Below, piece after piece: positions 1 to 8,258 of a DNA stretch of 64,000 bases (its first letter is position 1; each line of letters opens with the position of its first letter). The translations under genes were made by a program, and so were the position numbers. The notes under the pieces were generated by a model. The model had not been told where the DNA came from, ran no database searches, and was given only the letters and a program-made list of their open reading frames with translations. The stretch lies in the NCBI GenBank assembly GCA_035463295.1, contig DATHTK010000099.1:1-64000 (forward strand). The letters are read 5' to 3'. The stretch comes from DATHTK01 sp035463295 (GTDB lineage: Bacteria; Actinomycetota; Rubrobacteria; Rubrobacterales; Rubrobacteraceae).

Positions 1-255
1 GCCCTTTACGGCGGCGACCATGGACAAAGCGTTGCCGGTGTTGCCGCTCGTCGCCTCGACTATGGTGTCTCCGGGCTTGAGAAGTCCTTCTCTCTCGGCC
101 CGCTCGACCATGTACTTGGCGATGCGCGCCTTTATCGAGCCTGAGGGGTTCAGATACTCGAGCTTGCAGTAGATTCCCTCGACCTCGAGCATCGGCGTGT
201 CGCCGATGGCGTCCAGGATGCTGTCGGAGATTCCGTGCGCACCGTCTCTGACCAT
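1..255 (-). CDS. Cysteine synthase-family PLP enzyme (N-terminal 85 residues, cut by window edge)
   Basis: Only the first 85 codons lie in the window. The start is ATG at 255, 11 bases after the stop of the upstream SDR gene, so it looks like the last visible gene of the amine operon. The fold-type II PLP signature is clear: a GDTPML strand near residue 18, the PLP lysine at about K42 in NPSGSIKAR, and the substrate loop TSGNTGN at about 69-75. Family members (CysK, CysM, cystathionine beta-synthase) make cysteine or related beta-substituted amino acids. Threonine or serine dehydratases are more distant alternatives. Which reaction it catalyses cannot be told from this fragment, and its role in an amine operon is unexplained. 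Confidence 0.82.
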   Translation of the reverse strand, partial: MVRDGAHGISDSILDAIGDTPMLEVEGIYCKLEYLNPSGSIKARIAKYMVERAEREGLLKPGDTIVEATSGNTGNALSMVAAVKG

Positions 256-266
256 CTCGACCTCCT

Positions 267-1034
267 CTATTCCGGTGTTACGTATGCCCCGGAGAGGCCG
301 CCGTCGACCAGGAAGGTCGAAGCGTTGACGTAGGATGACTCGTCGGAGGCGAGGAAGAGGGCGCCGTTGGCGATCTCGGTCGCCTCGGCGAAGCGGCCCA
401 TTGGTAGGTGTACGAGCCTCCTCTGCGCCTTCTCTGGGTCCTTGGCGAAGAGCTCCTGCAAGAGCGGCGTGTTCACGGGCCCGGGACAGAGAGCATTCAC
501 CCGAATTCCCTGCCGGGCGAACTGCACGCCGAGCTCGCGGCTCATCGCGAGCACGCCTCCCTTTGAGGCGGTGTAAGAGATCTGGCTCGTCGCCGCCCCC
601 ATCACCGCGACGAATGACGCCGTGTTGATAATCGAGCCCCCACCCCGCTCCAGCAGGTGCAGTATCCCGTACTTGCAGCACAGATAGACGCTCTTGAGGT
701 TGACGTTCTGTACCCGATCCCAGGCTTCTACCTCCGTCTCAAGGATCGAGTCGTCGTCCGGCGGGGAGATGCCGGCGTTGTTGAAGAGGACGTCGATGCC
801 GCCGAAGCGCTCGGCCGCCTCACGGTACATGCCCTGCACGTCATCGGGGTCTGTGACGTCCGCGTGGACGTAGAGGCCGTCTACCTCGGAGGCGGTCTCC
901 TTGCCCGCCTCGTCGGCGAGGTCGGCTATGCAGACACGGGCGCCCTCCTCGGCGAATCTTTTCGCCGTCTCACGCCCGATGCCGCTCGCCCCGCCGGTTA
1001 TGACCGCGACCTTCCCTTCGAGGCGTCCGGGCAT
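267..1034 (-). CDS. Short-chain dehydrogenase/reductase (SDR)
   Basis: Classical SDR of 255 residues, the usual family length. The nucleotide-binding TGGASGIG motif is at residues 13-20. NNAG follows near 86, with the catalytic Y-x3-K in SYTASKGG around 153-158. The ADLADE stretch after the second strand has an acidic residue, which favours NAD over NADP. It sits two bases after the aldehyde dehydrogenase in a six-gene leftward operon. In a gamma-glutamylation pathway for an amino alcohol such as ethanolamine, an alcohol dehydrogenase is needed to make the aldehyde for the next enzyme, and this SDR is the only candidate present. That role is inferred. By sequence alone it could equally be a 3-oxoacyl-ACP reductase or sugar dehydrogenase. 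Confidence 0.85.
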   Translation of the reverse strand: MPGRLEGKVAVITGGASGIGRETAKRFAEEGARVCIADLADEAGKETASEVDGLYVHADVTDPDDVQGMYREAAERFGGIDVLFNNAGISPPDDDSILETEVEAWDRVQNVNLKSVYLCCKYGILHLLERGGGSIINTASFVAVMGAATSQISYTASKGGVLAMSRELGVQFARQGIRVNALCPGPVNTPLLQELFAKDPEKAQRRLVHLPMGRFAEATEIANGALFLASDESSYVNASTFLVDGGLSGAYVTPE

Positions 1035-1035
1035 A

Positions 1036-2397
1036 TCAGTCCTCCTCGGTAGAGATGTAGACGTTCTTTACCTCGGTGTAGTAGTCGAGGGCGTGCGGTC
1101 CCAGCTCGCGCCCGACGCCCGACTGCTTCATCCCCCCGAAAGGCGTGGCGACGCGGACCGAGGTGTTCGAGTTTATGGAGAGCACGCCGGTCTCTATGCG
1201 CCGGGCGACGCGCAGGGCGCGGGAGCCGTTCGTGGTCCAGACGGAGCCGGAGAGGCCGTAGATCGTGTCGTTCGCGAGGCGTACGGCGTCCTCCTCGTCC
1301 TCGAACGGGATGACGGCGACGACGGGGCCGAAGATCTCCTCCCGCGCCGCCTCGTGGTCGTTGCTCAACGGGGCGAGCACGGTGGGCGGGAACCAGAAAC
1401 CGCGGCCCTCCGGAATCTCGCCCCGGATCGCCACCGGTGCGTCCTCGGGGACGTAGGAAGCTACGGTCTGCCGGTGCTCGGCGGAGATGAGGGGTCCCAT
1501 CTCCGTCTCCGCTTCGAGCGGGTCCCCGACGCGAAAGCCTTCGACGGCGGGCTTCATCAGGTCGAGGAACTCGTCGAATACGCTCTTCTCGACCAGGATG
1601 CGCGAGCGGGCGCAGCAGTCCTGTCCCGCGTTCCCGAAGACGGCTATCGGGGCGCTCGCCGCGGCCTTCTCGAGGTCGGCGTCGGCGAAGACGACGTTCG
1701 CGGACTTTCCGCCGAGTTCGAGAGTCACCCGCTTTATCGTGCCGGCAGCGCCAGACATGATCTTCTTCCCAACCGCCGTCGAGCCGGTGAAGGCGACCTT
1801 CGCCACCTCCGGGCTCTCGACGAGGCGCTGCCCCACCTCGCTCCCCGGCCCGACTACGACGTTGACCACGCCCTCCGGAATGCCGGCGTCGAGTGCGATT
1901 CGCTCGAACTCCCGGGCCGTCAGCGGCGTGAGCTCGGCGGGCTTGAGTACGAGGGTGTTCCCGGCCGCGAGCGCCGGGGCCATCTTCCAGCTCGCGATCG
2001 TGAGCGGGAAGTTCCACGGCACGATCAGGCCGACGACACCGAGAGGTTCACGGAAGGTCACGTCCACGCCCCCCGAGACGGGGATCGAGTCGCCGAGCAG
2101 CCTCTCGGACATCCCGGCGTAATAGTGGAAGGTGTCGACTACCATCCCCATCTCGCCGCGCGCCTCGACGATGGGCTTGCCGGTGTCTTTGGATTCGAGT
2201 TGGGCGAGCTCCTCTTTCTTTTCGTCGAGGGCGTCGGCGAGGCGTCTGAGGAGACGCGAGCGGTCGGCGGGCTCGACGGCTCGCCAGGCCGGAAAGGCCT
2301 TCTTCGCGCGGGCGATCGCGGCGTCGGCGTCCTCGGCGGTCGCCTGATCCAGCGTCTCCACTACCTCCTCGGTAGCGGGGTTGACGACTTCGAGCAT
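1036..2397 (-). CDS. NAD(P)-dependent aldehyde dehydrogenase
   Basis: A 453-residue ALDH-superfamily protein, slightly shorter than the usual 480-495. Visible motifs are PWNFP (Asn129), LKPAE (Lys152, cofactor), LELGGK with general base Glu228, and GQDC with catalytic Cys261. A second Cys follows directly, as in several betaine- and aminoaldehyde-oxidising enzymes. It oxidises an aldehyde to the acid. The gene is contiguous with the upstream amidohydrolase gene (its ATG at 2397 follows the stop directly), so the operon predicts a gamma-glutamyl-aminoaldehyde substrate, analogous to PuuC in the E. coli Puu pathway. Exact substrate is inferred. Confidence 0.88.
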   Translation of the reverse strand: MLEVVNPATEEVVETLDQATAEDADAAIARAKKAFPAWRAVEPADRSRLLRRLADALDEKKEELAQLESKDTGKPIVEARGEMGMVVDTFHYYAGMSERLLGDSIPVSGGVDVTFREPLGVVGLIVPWNFPLTIASWKMAPALAAGNTLVLKPAELTPLTAREFERIALDAGIPEGVVNVVVGPGSEVGQRLVESPEVAKVAFTGSTAVGKKIMSGAAGTIKRVTLELGGKSANVVFADADLEKAAASAPIAVFGNAGQDCCARSRILVEKSVFDEFLDLMKPAVEGFRVGDPLEAETEMGPLISAEHRQTVASYVPEDAPVAIRGEIPEGRGFWFPPTVLAPLSNDHEAAREEIFGPVVAVIPFEDEEDAVRLANDTIYGLSGSVWTTNGSRALRVARRIETGVLSINSNTSVRVATPFGGMKQSGVGRELGPHALDYYTEVKNVYISTEED

Positions 2398-3126
2398 CTA
2401 CGAGACCTCCCTCACGAGGGCTTCTATGAGCTTGCTTTTCTCGTCCTCCTCCGGATGCCAGAGCACGCCGAGCACAAAGGGACACCTCGGGTCCTCTACG
2501 GCCTCGACCGTCTCGTCCCTGGTGTCCCAGCCGCTCACCGTGAGACCCTCTCCGACCTCCTTTATGCCCTGGTGATGGTGCGACTTGACCGCTGACCTCT
2601 CGCCCCCGGCGGCGCGAGCGGCGAGCGAGCCTGGGGCGAGCCGGACCTCATGGTCGGCGAAGGTGCCGAGCGTGTGGCGGTGCTCCTCGTGGCCGACGGC
2701 GTCGGGGAGATGTTGCTCGATGCTACCGCCGTAGGCGACGTTCAGAATCTGCATCCCGCGACAGATGCCCAGGGTAGGCATCCCGCGCTCTAGAGCGCCC
2801 CGCACCAGCGCGAGCTCGTAGGCGTCGCGCTCCTCCTGCACGGGCCCCGTCTCCGGGTGGGGTTCCTCCCCGTAGAGCGCCGGGTCCAGGTCCCCCGCCC
2901 CGCCGGTGACGATGAGGGCATCGATGAGGTCGAGGACCTCGCGCGGGTCCTCCGGGTCCTCGGGATCTGGCGGGAGCAGGATGGGCCGGCCGCCGGCCCG
3001 CTGCACGGCCTGCACGTAGCGCGCCGGGCTGACGATCGCCGGTATATCCTCCCACGCGCCGTAACTAACCCTCTCGGTCGCCGCCGTGACGCCGATGTTC
3101 GGCCGGACCGAACGCTCCCCGCTCAC
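2398..3126 (-). CDS. Gamma-glutamyl amide hydrolase (class I glutamine amidotransferase-like, PuuD family)
   Basis: A 242-residue peptidase C26 / class I GATase-like protein. The nucleophile elbow is GICRGMQ with Cys122, and the His-Glu pair is in the C-terminal WHPEED (about His224, Glu226). An oxyanion-loop TGGAGDLDP lies near residue 74. The match to PuuD, which releases glutamate from gamma-glutamyl-GABA, is close in length and motifs. Its ATG overlaps the stop of the glutamine-synthetase-like gene by four bases, which suggests translational coupling of the step that adds glutamate with the step that removes it. In this operon the substrate may be gamma-glutamylglycine or gamma-glutamyl-GABA. 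Confidence 0.87.
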   Translation of the reverse strand: MSGERSVRPNIGVTAATERVSYGAWEDIPAIVSPARYVQAVQRAGGRPILLPPDPEDPEDPREVLDLIDALIVTGGAGDLDPALYGEEPHPETGPVQEERDAYELALVRGALERGMPTLGICRGMQILNVAYGGSIEQHLPDAVGHEEHRHTLGTFADHEVRLAPGSLAARAAGGERSAVKSHHHQGIKEVGEGLTVSGWDTRDETVEAVEDPRCPFVLGVLWHPEEDEKSKLIEALVREVS

Positions 3127-4487
3127 AGCCGCTCGAAGGTCCGGTAGCGCTCCCAGTCGGTGACCGCCGCCTCGAAGGCCTCGATCTCGACGCGCGCCAT
3201 GTTCAAGTAGTGCTCGACGACCTCTTCGCCGAACGCCTCACGCGCCACTTCGCTGCTCGCGAAGAGCTCCCGCGCCTCTCGCAAGTTCGTCGGCACGCGC
3301 GGCTTGTCCGCCTCGTAGGCGTTCCCCACGAACTCGTCCTCCAGCGGCAAACCGTTCTCTATGCCGTGCAATCCGGCCGCGATCATCGCCGCAATGCCGA
3401 GGTACGGGTTGACGTCCCCGCCCGGCAACCGGTTCTCAACCCGCAACGAACCCTCGTGCCCGACGACCCGCATCGAACAGGTCCGGTTGTCCTTGCCCCA
3501 CGCTACCGCCGTCGGCGCAAACGAACCCACCGCGAACCGCTTGTACGAGTTTATGTTCGGCGCGAAGAACAGCGTGAACTCCCGCAGACACGCGAGCTGC
3601 CCCGCCAGGAAACTCCGAAACGTTTCAGAGAAGTCGTGACCGTCGGCGAAGACGGGGGTGCCGTCCTCGCCGCGCAGGCTCAGGTGGATATGGCAGGAGT
3701 TGCCTTCGCGGTCGTTGAACTTGGGCATATAGGTGATCGAGCAGCCTTCCTGGGCGGCGATCTCCTTGGCGCCGTTCTTGTAGATAGAGTGGCCATCGGC
3801 GGTAGTGAGGGCCGTATCGAACTTGAAGTTGATCTCGTGCTGGCCGAGGTTGCACTCGCCCTTGGCGTTCTCGACCGCGAGGTCGGCGGCGGCCATCGAG
3901 TTCCTTACGCGCCGCAGCAGCGGCTCCACGCGGGCGGTGCCGAGCAGCGAGTAGTCCACGTTGTAGTAGTTGGCGGGTTCGAGGTCGTTGTAGCCCTTGC
4001 GCCACGCCTCCTCGTAGGTGTCCATAAAGACGATGAACTCGAGCTCCGTGCCGACGAAGGCTTCGAGGCCCCTCTCGGAGAGGCGTTCGAGCTGGCGTTT
4101 GAGGATCTGGCGCGGCGAGTTGACGACGGGCGAGCCATCCTCCCATGTCAGGTCGCAGACTACCATGGCCGTCCCCTCCTGCCACGGTACGGTCCGTAGA
4201 GTGGAGAGATCCGGCTTAAAGACGAAGTCCCCGTAGCCGCGCTCCCAGGAGCTCATCGCGTAGCCCTCGACGGTGTTCATGTCCACGTCCACGGCGAGCA
4301 GGTAGTTGCACCCCTCCGCGTTGTGCTCGACTACCTCCTCGAGGAAGTGGGTTGCGGTCAGGCGCTTGCCCTGGAGGCGGCCCTGCATGTCCGTCATCGC
4401 GATGAGGACGGTATCTATCCTTCCGGCATCGACCTCCGAGCGCAGGGTGTCGAGGTCGAGGCGTCCCTGGACCTGCGTAGAGTCCAC
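3123..4487 (-). CDS. Glutamine synthetase-like gamma-glutamyl-amine ligase
   Basis: A 454-residue member of the glutamine synthetase superfamily. The metal/glutamate site EFIVF is around 142, the central beta-grasp/catalytic junction contains GECNLGQHEINFKF, and the ATP region HIHLSLR is near 266. A C-terminal arginine-rich loop with SMRVVGHEGS and ENRLPGGDVNPY is also visible. Combined with a PuuD-like hydrolase, an aldehyde dehydrogenase and an amine permease, it is best read as an ATP-dependent gamma-glutamylpolyamine or gamma-glutamylethanolamide synthetase (PuuA / GlnA4-like), not a housekeeping GlnA. The GlnA-type adenylylation site was not found. It is the second gene of the operon, 12 bases after the permease. 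Confidence 0.85.
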   Translation of the reverse strand: MDSTQVQGRLDLDTLRSEVDAGRIDTVLIAMTDMQGRLQGKRLTATHFLEEVVEHNAEGCNYLLAVDVDMNTVEGYAMSSWERGYGDFVFKPDLSTLRTVPWQEGTAMVVCDLTWEDGSPVVNSPRQILKRQLERLSERGLEAFVGTELEFIVFMDTYEEAWRKGYNDLEPANYYNVDYSLLGTARVEPLLRRVRNSMAAADLAVENAKGECNLGQHEINFKFDTALTTADGHSIYKNGAKEIAAQEGCSITYMPKFNDREGNSCHIHLSLRGEDGTPVFADGHDFSETFRSFLAGQLACLREFTLFFAPNINSYKRFAVGSFAPTAVAWGKDNRTCSMRVVGHEGSLRVENRLPGGDVNPYLGIAAMIAAGLHGIENGLPLEDEFVGNAYEADKPRVPTNLREARELFASSEVAREAFGEEVVEHYLNMARVEIEAFEAAVTDWERYRTFERL

Positions 4488-4499
4488 TCGTTCTCCCTT

Positions 4500-5963
4500 C
4501 TAGCTTCCGGCCAGTTCGGATTCTGCCTGCTCTATCGCGGCGAACTCCTCCTCCGGAGCCTGGGCCACGAGGTGGTGGCGGCTGTAGAAGAGGAAGTAGG
4601 CGAGGAAGAGCACGTAGACGCCGAGCGTTATCATGGCCGCCCGCTGGTCGACGATAAAGGTCGCGATCACGGCGAGGATCGCCAGCACGAACGCTACCCC
4701 TGAAGTTGCGACGCCGCCCGGCGTACGGTAGGGACGGTCGAGGTCCGGCTCGCGCCTGCGGAGGACGATGTGCGAGAGCATCATCAGGACGTAGGAGATC
4801 GTCGCGCCGAAGACGGCGATGTTGATCAGGATCGCCCCGTTCCCGGTGAGCGCCAGGAGAAAGCCGATAACGCCCGGCACCACGAGCGCTACCCAGGGGG
4901 TCCTCCGGCTCCCGGTCACCGAGAGCAGCCTCGGAAGGTAGCCGGCCCTACTGAGGGCGAAGGTCTGGCGCGAGTAGGCGAAGATGATCGAGAAGAAGCT
5001 CGCGATCAGGCCTGCAAGCCCCGCGATGTTGACGAAGGTGCCGAGCGCGTTGTTGCCACCGTAGGCCGTCTCTAACGCCAGGGGCAGCGGGTTGTCGGAG
5101 TCCTGGATCGCGGCCGAACCAGCTCCACCGGGACCGAAGGTCAGGATGAGCGCGGCGAACACGAGCAGCACTAGCATGCCGCCAATAAGCCCCTTGGGCA
5201 TGTCCCGCGCCGGGTCCCGGCTCTCCTCGGCGGCGAGCGGGACGCCCTCTATGGCGAGGAAGAACCAGATCGCGTACGGCAGCGCCGCCCAGATGCCGAC
5301 CAGCCCGAATGGCAGGAACGAGCTCGCCCCCAATGCCCCCGTCGGCTCGATGTTGAAGAGGTTAGCCACCTCGAACTGAGGGATCATGCCGATCACGAAC
5401 GCCGCGAGCGCCACTACCGCGATGGCCGTTATGGCGAACATCAGTTTGAGCGCCTCGCCGACGCCGTAGAGGTGTATCCCCACGAAGACGAGGTAGAAGG
5501 CTAGGTACACAAGCGGCCCGCCGAAGCCGATAAGCGACTCGACGTACCCCCCGATGAAGGTCGCGATGGCGGCGGGAGCTATCGCGTACTCGATGAGGAT
5601 AGCCGTCCCCGTCGCGAAGCCCCCCAAGGGCCCTATCGCCCGCCGCGCGAACCCGTAGCCACCCCCCGCCGTCGGTATGGTCGACGAGAGCTCGGCCAGC
5701 GAGAAGACCATCGCCGTGTACATCGTCGCCATGAGCAAGGTCGCGATGAGCAACCCGCCCCACCCGCCCTCGGCGAGCCCGAAGTTCCATCCCGCAAAAT
5801 CACCGGATATAACGTAGGCAACCCCGAGCCCCGCCAGGAGCACCCACCCCGCAGCACCAGCCTTGAGCTGGCGATGCTCCAGGTACTCCGCCCCGACGTT
5901 CTCGTACTCGGCTCCCTGACGAGTCCTTCTTCCGGATTCGCTCACCCCGAACTCCCTTCCCAC
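4500..5963 (-). CDS. APC-family amine/amino-acid permease, ethanolamine permease-like
   Basis: A 487-residue polytopic membrane protein with about twelve hydrophobic segments. An N-terminal SGDFAGWNFGL stretch and a GGGYGFARRAIGPLGGF segment in TM2-3 are as I remember from the ethanolamine permease branch of the APC superfamily. Both ends are cytosolic-looking and charged. It is the first gene of the leftward operon, facing the divergent GntR regulator across a 135-base gap. It would import the amine that is then gamma-glutamylated by the next gene product. Ethanolamine is the favoured substrate by motif resemblance. A polyamine or amino-acid substrate remains possible. Confidence 0.82.
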   Translation of the reverse strand: MGREFGVSESGRRTRQGAEYENVGAEYLEHRQLKAGAAGWVLLAGLGVAYVISGDFAGWNFGLAEGGWGGLLIATLLMATMYTAMVFSLAELSSTIPTAGGGYGFARRAIGPLGGFATGTAILIEYAIAPAAIATFIGGYVESLIGFGGPLVYLAFYLVFVGIHLYGVGEALKLMFAITAIAVVALAAFVIGMIPQFEVANLFNIEPTGALGASSFLPFGLVGIWAALPYAIWFFLAIEGVPLAAEESRDPARDMPKGLIGGMLVLLVFAALILTFGPGGAGSAAIQDSDNPLPLALETAYGGNNALGTFVNIAGLAGLIASFFSIIFAYSRQTFALSRAGYLPRLLSVTGSRRTPWVALVVPGVIGFLLALTGNGAILINIAVFGATISYVLMMLSHIVLRRREPDLDRPYRTPGGVATSGVAFVLAILAVIATFIVDQRAAMITLGVYVLFLAYFLFYSRHHLVAQAPEEEFAAIEQAESELAGS

Positions 5964-6064
5964 GCACTCCGCCGACCTCTTTGCTTCACTCGGCCCAGAC
6001 TACCGGCCCCACCCGCACGTCGCCTCGGCCCGTCGGTCACGAGCGCATCATAGTTAATACCAAT

Positions 6065-6125
6065 TTGTTGTACAAGGGGACGGATATAGTATCGTTGCGT
6101 GCGGGTTTTCAGCACGCCTTTTTTG
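6065..6125 (+). promoter_or_regulatory. Divergent control region: 8-bp palindrome, -10 box and hairpin
   Basis: Within an AT-rich patch of this GC-rich gap sits the perfect palindrome TTGTACAA (6068-6075), a plausible GntR half-site pair. A TATAGT (6085-6090) fits a -10 box; no good -35 is seen at normal spacing. Immediately after, GCGTGC (6097-6102) pairs with GCACGC (6112-6117) over a nine-base loop and is followed by six T, which looks like a terminator or attenuator overlapping the GntR start. Confidence 0.4.
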
Positions 6126-6926
6126 TGGAAGGAGGCTGAAGTAGATCTAGGGCGGCGAAAGGACGGGGGACGGGGTGGTGGTCCGCTCTACGTGCAGGTA
6201 CGGCGGCGCGTGGAGGACCTGCTGTTGCAGGGTCGCTACAAGGCCGGGGATCGCATACCGCCCGAGGCGGATCTGGTCGAGGCTCTCGGCGTCTCGCGGG
6301 TGACGGTTCGAGCGGCTCTGGCGCGGCTTGTGGAGCGGGGGGTGCTCGAGCGGCGCCAGGGGAGCGGGACTTTCCTGGTGCGGCCGCCGGGGGGAGCTCG
6401 TCTGCGGTCGGGGCTCGAGAGGCTGGAGACCTACACCATCCACGCCGAGCGGCTGGGGCTGAAGCTAGGAAGCGAGGACCTGAGCGTCGAGGCGGTTGGG
6501 GCGAGCCCGGAAGAGGCTGCGGCGCTGGAGATCCCCGAAGGGAGTGTGCTCGTGAAGGTTTCGCGGGTCCTGCTCGTGGACGAGAAGCCGGCCGCGTGGA
6601 TGGTGGACGTGGTACCGCAGAGGGTCGTCGGGTTCGAGCAGGTCAGGGAGCACTTCCGGCCGGACGCGATGGTGCTCGACCTCCTCGTCTCCGAAGGGGT
6701 GCCCGTCGGGTTTTCGCAGATGTTCATAGAGGCCGTCCTTCTCGGACCGCGGGACCCTATCGGCGCGAAGCTCGGGATAGGATCCCCCTCCGCCGCGCTC
6801 TCGCTCGTCCAGACCATGTACCTCGCCGACGGGCGCCCCGTGCAGTGGTCGCGCGACACCTTCCTGCCAGGGAACCTCAACCTCCACGTCGTCCGCGAAC
6901 TCTTCGAAGTACGGAAGCTCTCCTGA
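6099..6926 (+). CDS. GntR-family transcriptional regulator (HutC/UTRA type)
   Basis: A 275-residue regulator. A GntR winged helix (PLYVQVRRRVEDLLLQG to RLVERGVLERRQGSGTFL, about residues 29-88) is followed by a UTRA-type effector domain with the usual SRVLLVDEKPAAW and ending in FLPGNLNLHV. It is divergent from the amine operon and is the likely repressor or sensor of it. The start is uncertain: GTG 6099 and TTG 6123 are the only in-frame starts before the HTH. GTG 6099 lies about nine bases downstream of a TATAGT box, so a leaderless transcript is possible, as is common in actinobacteria. A hairpin overlaps this start. Confidence 0.85.
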   Translation: MRVFSTPFLWKEAEVDLGRRKDGGRGGGPLYVQVRRRVEDLLLQGRYKAGDRIPPEADLVEALGVSRVTVRAALARLVERGVLERRQGSGTFLVRPPGGARLRSGLERLETYTIHAERLGLKLGSEDLSVEAVGASPEEAAALEIPEGSVLVKVSRVLLVDEKPAAWMVDVVPQRVVGFEQVREHFRPDAMVLDLLVSEGVPVGFSQMFIEAVLLGPRDPIGAKLGIGSPSAALSLVQTMYLADGRPVQWSRDTFLPGNLNLHVVRELFEVRKLS

Positions 6927-7061
6927 GCTCCTTGCCCGGCCCGATCTCCGGCGGCTACGGACGATTCGGTCGAGCATCCCGTGACCCGTGGCCGCGTACA
7001 GGTGCTTCGAGTATCGGCGACTTTCGTCGGGGAACTCGCCCTCGGAACTCTGGCCGATGTA

Positions 7062-7481
7062 CTACTGGATCATGCCGCCGACCTTCATGGTGCCGCGCTG
7101 GACGAGCTCGATCTTGTAGCCGTCAGGGTCCTCGACGAACGCGATGCGGTAGTCGTTCCCATCTGCGGTCAGCGTCTTGGGCTCGAGCGTGACGGTCACG
7201 CCTTCGTCCTTGAGACGCGCGACGGTCCCCTCGAGGTCGTCGACCACGAAGGCAACGTGAGCGTAGCCGTCCCCCATGTCGTAGAGCTCGGTGCGGTCGT
7301 GGTTGTGAGTGAGCTCGAGCATCGGCTCGGATGGGTCCTCCTCGAGCGCGAAAAAGTGGTTGGTGGCCGAGCCGAGATCCATCTCCCCCACCTTCTTCAA
7401 GCCCAGCTTGTTCACGTAGAAGTCCTCGCTCCGCTCGGGGTCGAGAATGCGGTAGCAAGTGTGTATGTAGCTCGCGGCCAT
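7062..7481 (-). CDS. gloA: Lactoylglutathione lyase / glyoxalase I-family protein
   Basis: A 139-residue vicinal-oxygen-chelate protein with two beta-alpha-beta-beta-beta modules. Likely metal ligands are His7 (YIHTCYRI), a Glu in LELTHNH, the His in YAHVAFVVDD and the Glu in DPDGYKIEL, the pattern of GloA. Glyoxalase I isomerises the hemithioacetal of methylglyoxal and a thiol. Actinobacteria lacking glutathione use other thiols, although a glutamate-cysteine ligase-family gene is at the end of this window. It is a lone leftward gene facing csaA. The motif set is convincing. The true thiol cofactor is unknown. Confidence 0.87.
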   Translation of the reverse strand: MAASYIHTCYRILDPERSEDFYVNKLGLKKVGEMDLGSATNHFFALEEDPSEPMLELTHNHDRTELYDMGDGYAHVAFVVDDLEGTVARLKDEGVTVTLEPKTLTADGNDYRIAFVEDPDGYKIELVQRGTMKVGGMIQ

Positions 7482-7703
7482 GAGTTCCTCTCCTCGCGTA
7501 GCGTTTACGACGGTCTGCGCGGTCCGGGTCGGCAGCGGCCCTCCGGAGCTCTCTCTCCGCTGGGCACGACTAAATCGCGCACCTCACGTTACCGACAAGA
7601 ACGCGCAAACTCAACAACGTGCGCCAGCCAGGGCTTGCTCGTCCTCGCTGCGTGGCCCACTATACGTTCTCGCCTTCATTAGAGAGACATAGGAGCTTCT
7701 GTC

Positions 7704-8042
7704 ATGGTCGAGATCGGCTGGGAGGACTTCGAGAAGGTCGACGTTCGGGTCGGCCGGGTGGCGGCAGCAGAGCCGTTTCCGGAGGCCCGCAATCCTGCAT
7801 TGAAGCTGCTCGTGGATTTCGGGCCGGGGATCGGCGAGAAGAGGACCAGCGCCCATCTCACCGCCCACTACGACACGGAGGACCTCGTCGGCAGACAGGT
7901 GGTCGCGGTCGTGAACTTCCCGCCGAAGAGAATAGCGGGCTACAAGAGCGAGGTGCTCGTCCTCGGCGTCCCGGACGAGGCTGGCGAAGTGGTCCTCCTC
8001 GCCCCGGATCGTGAGGTTCCGCTGGGCGGAAAGATGTTCTGA
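7704..8042 (+). CDS. csaA: CsaA-like tRNA-binding (EMAP-II/OB-fold) protein
   Basis: A 112-residue single-domain tRNA-binding protein, matching CsaA length. The opening WEDFEKVDVRVGRVAAAEPFPEARNP and later IAGYKSEVLVLGV with VLLAPDREVPLG are the family hallmarks. The same OB-fold occurs at the end of MetG and in PheT. CsaA of Bacillus has been described as an export-related chaperone; the actual role here may be tRNA binding. The gene is monocistronic, upstream of the convergent leuS. Its reading frame stays open after the stop for 68 codons (see the next entry). Confidence 0.85.
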   Translation: MVEIGWEDFEKVDVRVGRVAAAEPFPEARNPALKLLVDFGPGIGEKRTSAHLTAHYDTEDLVGRQVVAVVNFPPKRIAGYKSEVLVLGVPDEAGEVVLLAPDREVPLGGKMF

Positions 8043-8258
8043 TCAGACCTTGAACGACCGGACGCTCCGACATCTGGACGCGCCGCGAGACATACGCAGG
8101 TAACCCGTTCCAGCCGCCCGAAGAAGAGCTACCAGACCGGCTTCGAGGGACCGGGTTGGGTCCTGCTTCAGCCCTCCGAAGGCCCGGTCGCACCCCGACA
8201 CTCACACTCGGAAGGCGGAGGCTTCGGCTCGTTTTTCGGGGACGACTAGGCTTCAGTC
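8043..8258 (+). other. Intergenic stretch with a protein-like open frame, possible gene remnant
   Basis: Directly after the csaA stop, the same frame stays open to TAG at 8247-8249. The last ~45 codons read like a real C-terminus (YQTGFEGPGWVLLQPSEG and then EGGGFGSFFGDD). No ATG, GTG or convincing ribosome site precedes it, so it may be the tail of a decayed gene. I do not recognise the family. Confidence 0.25.
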
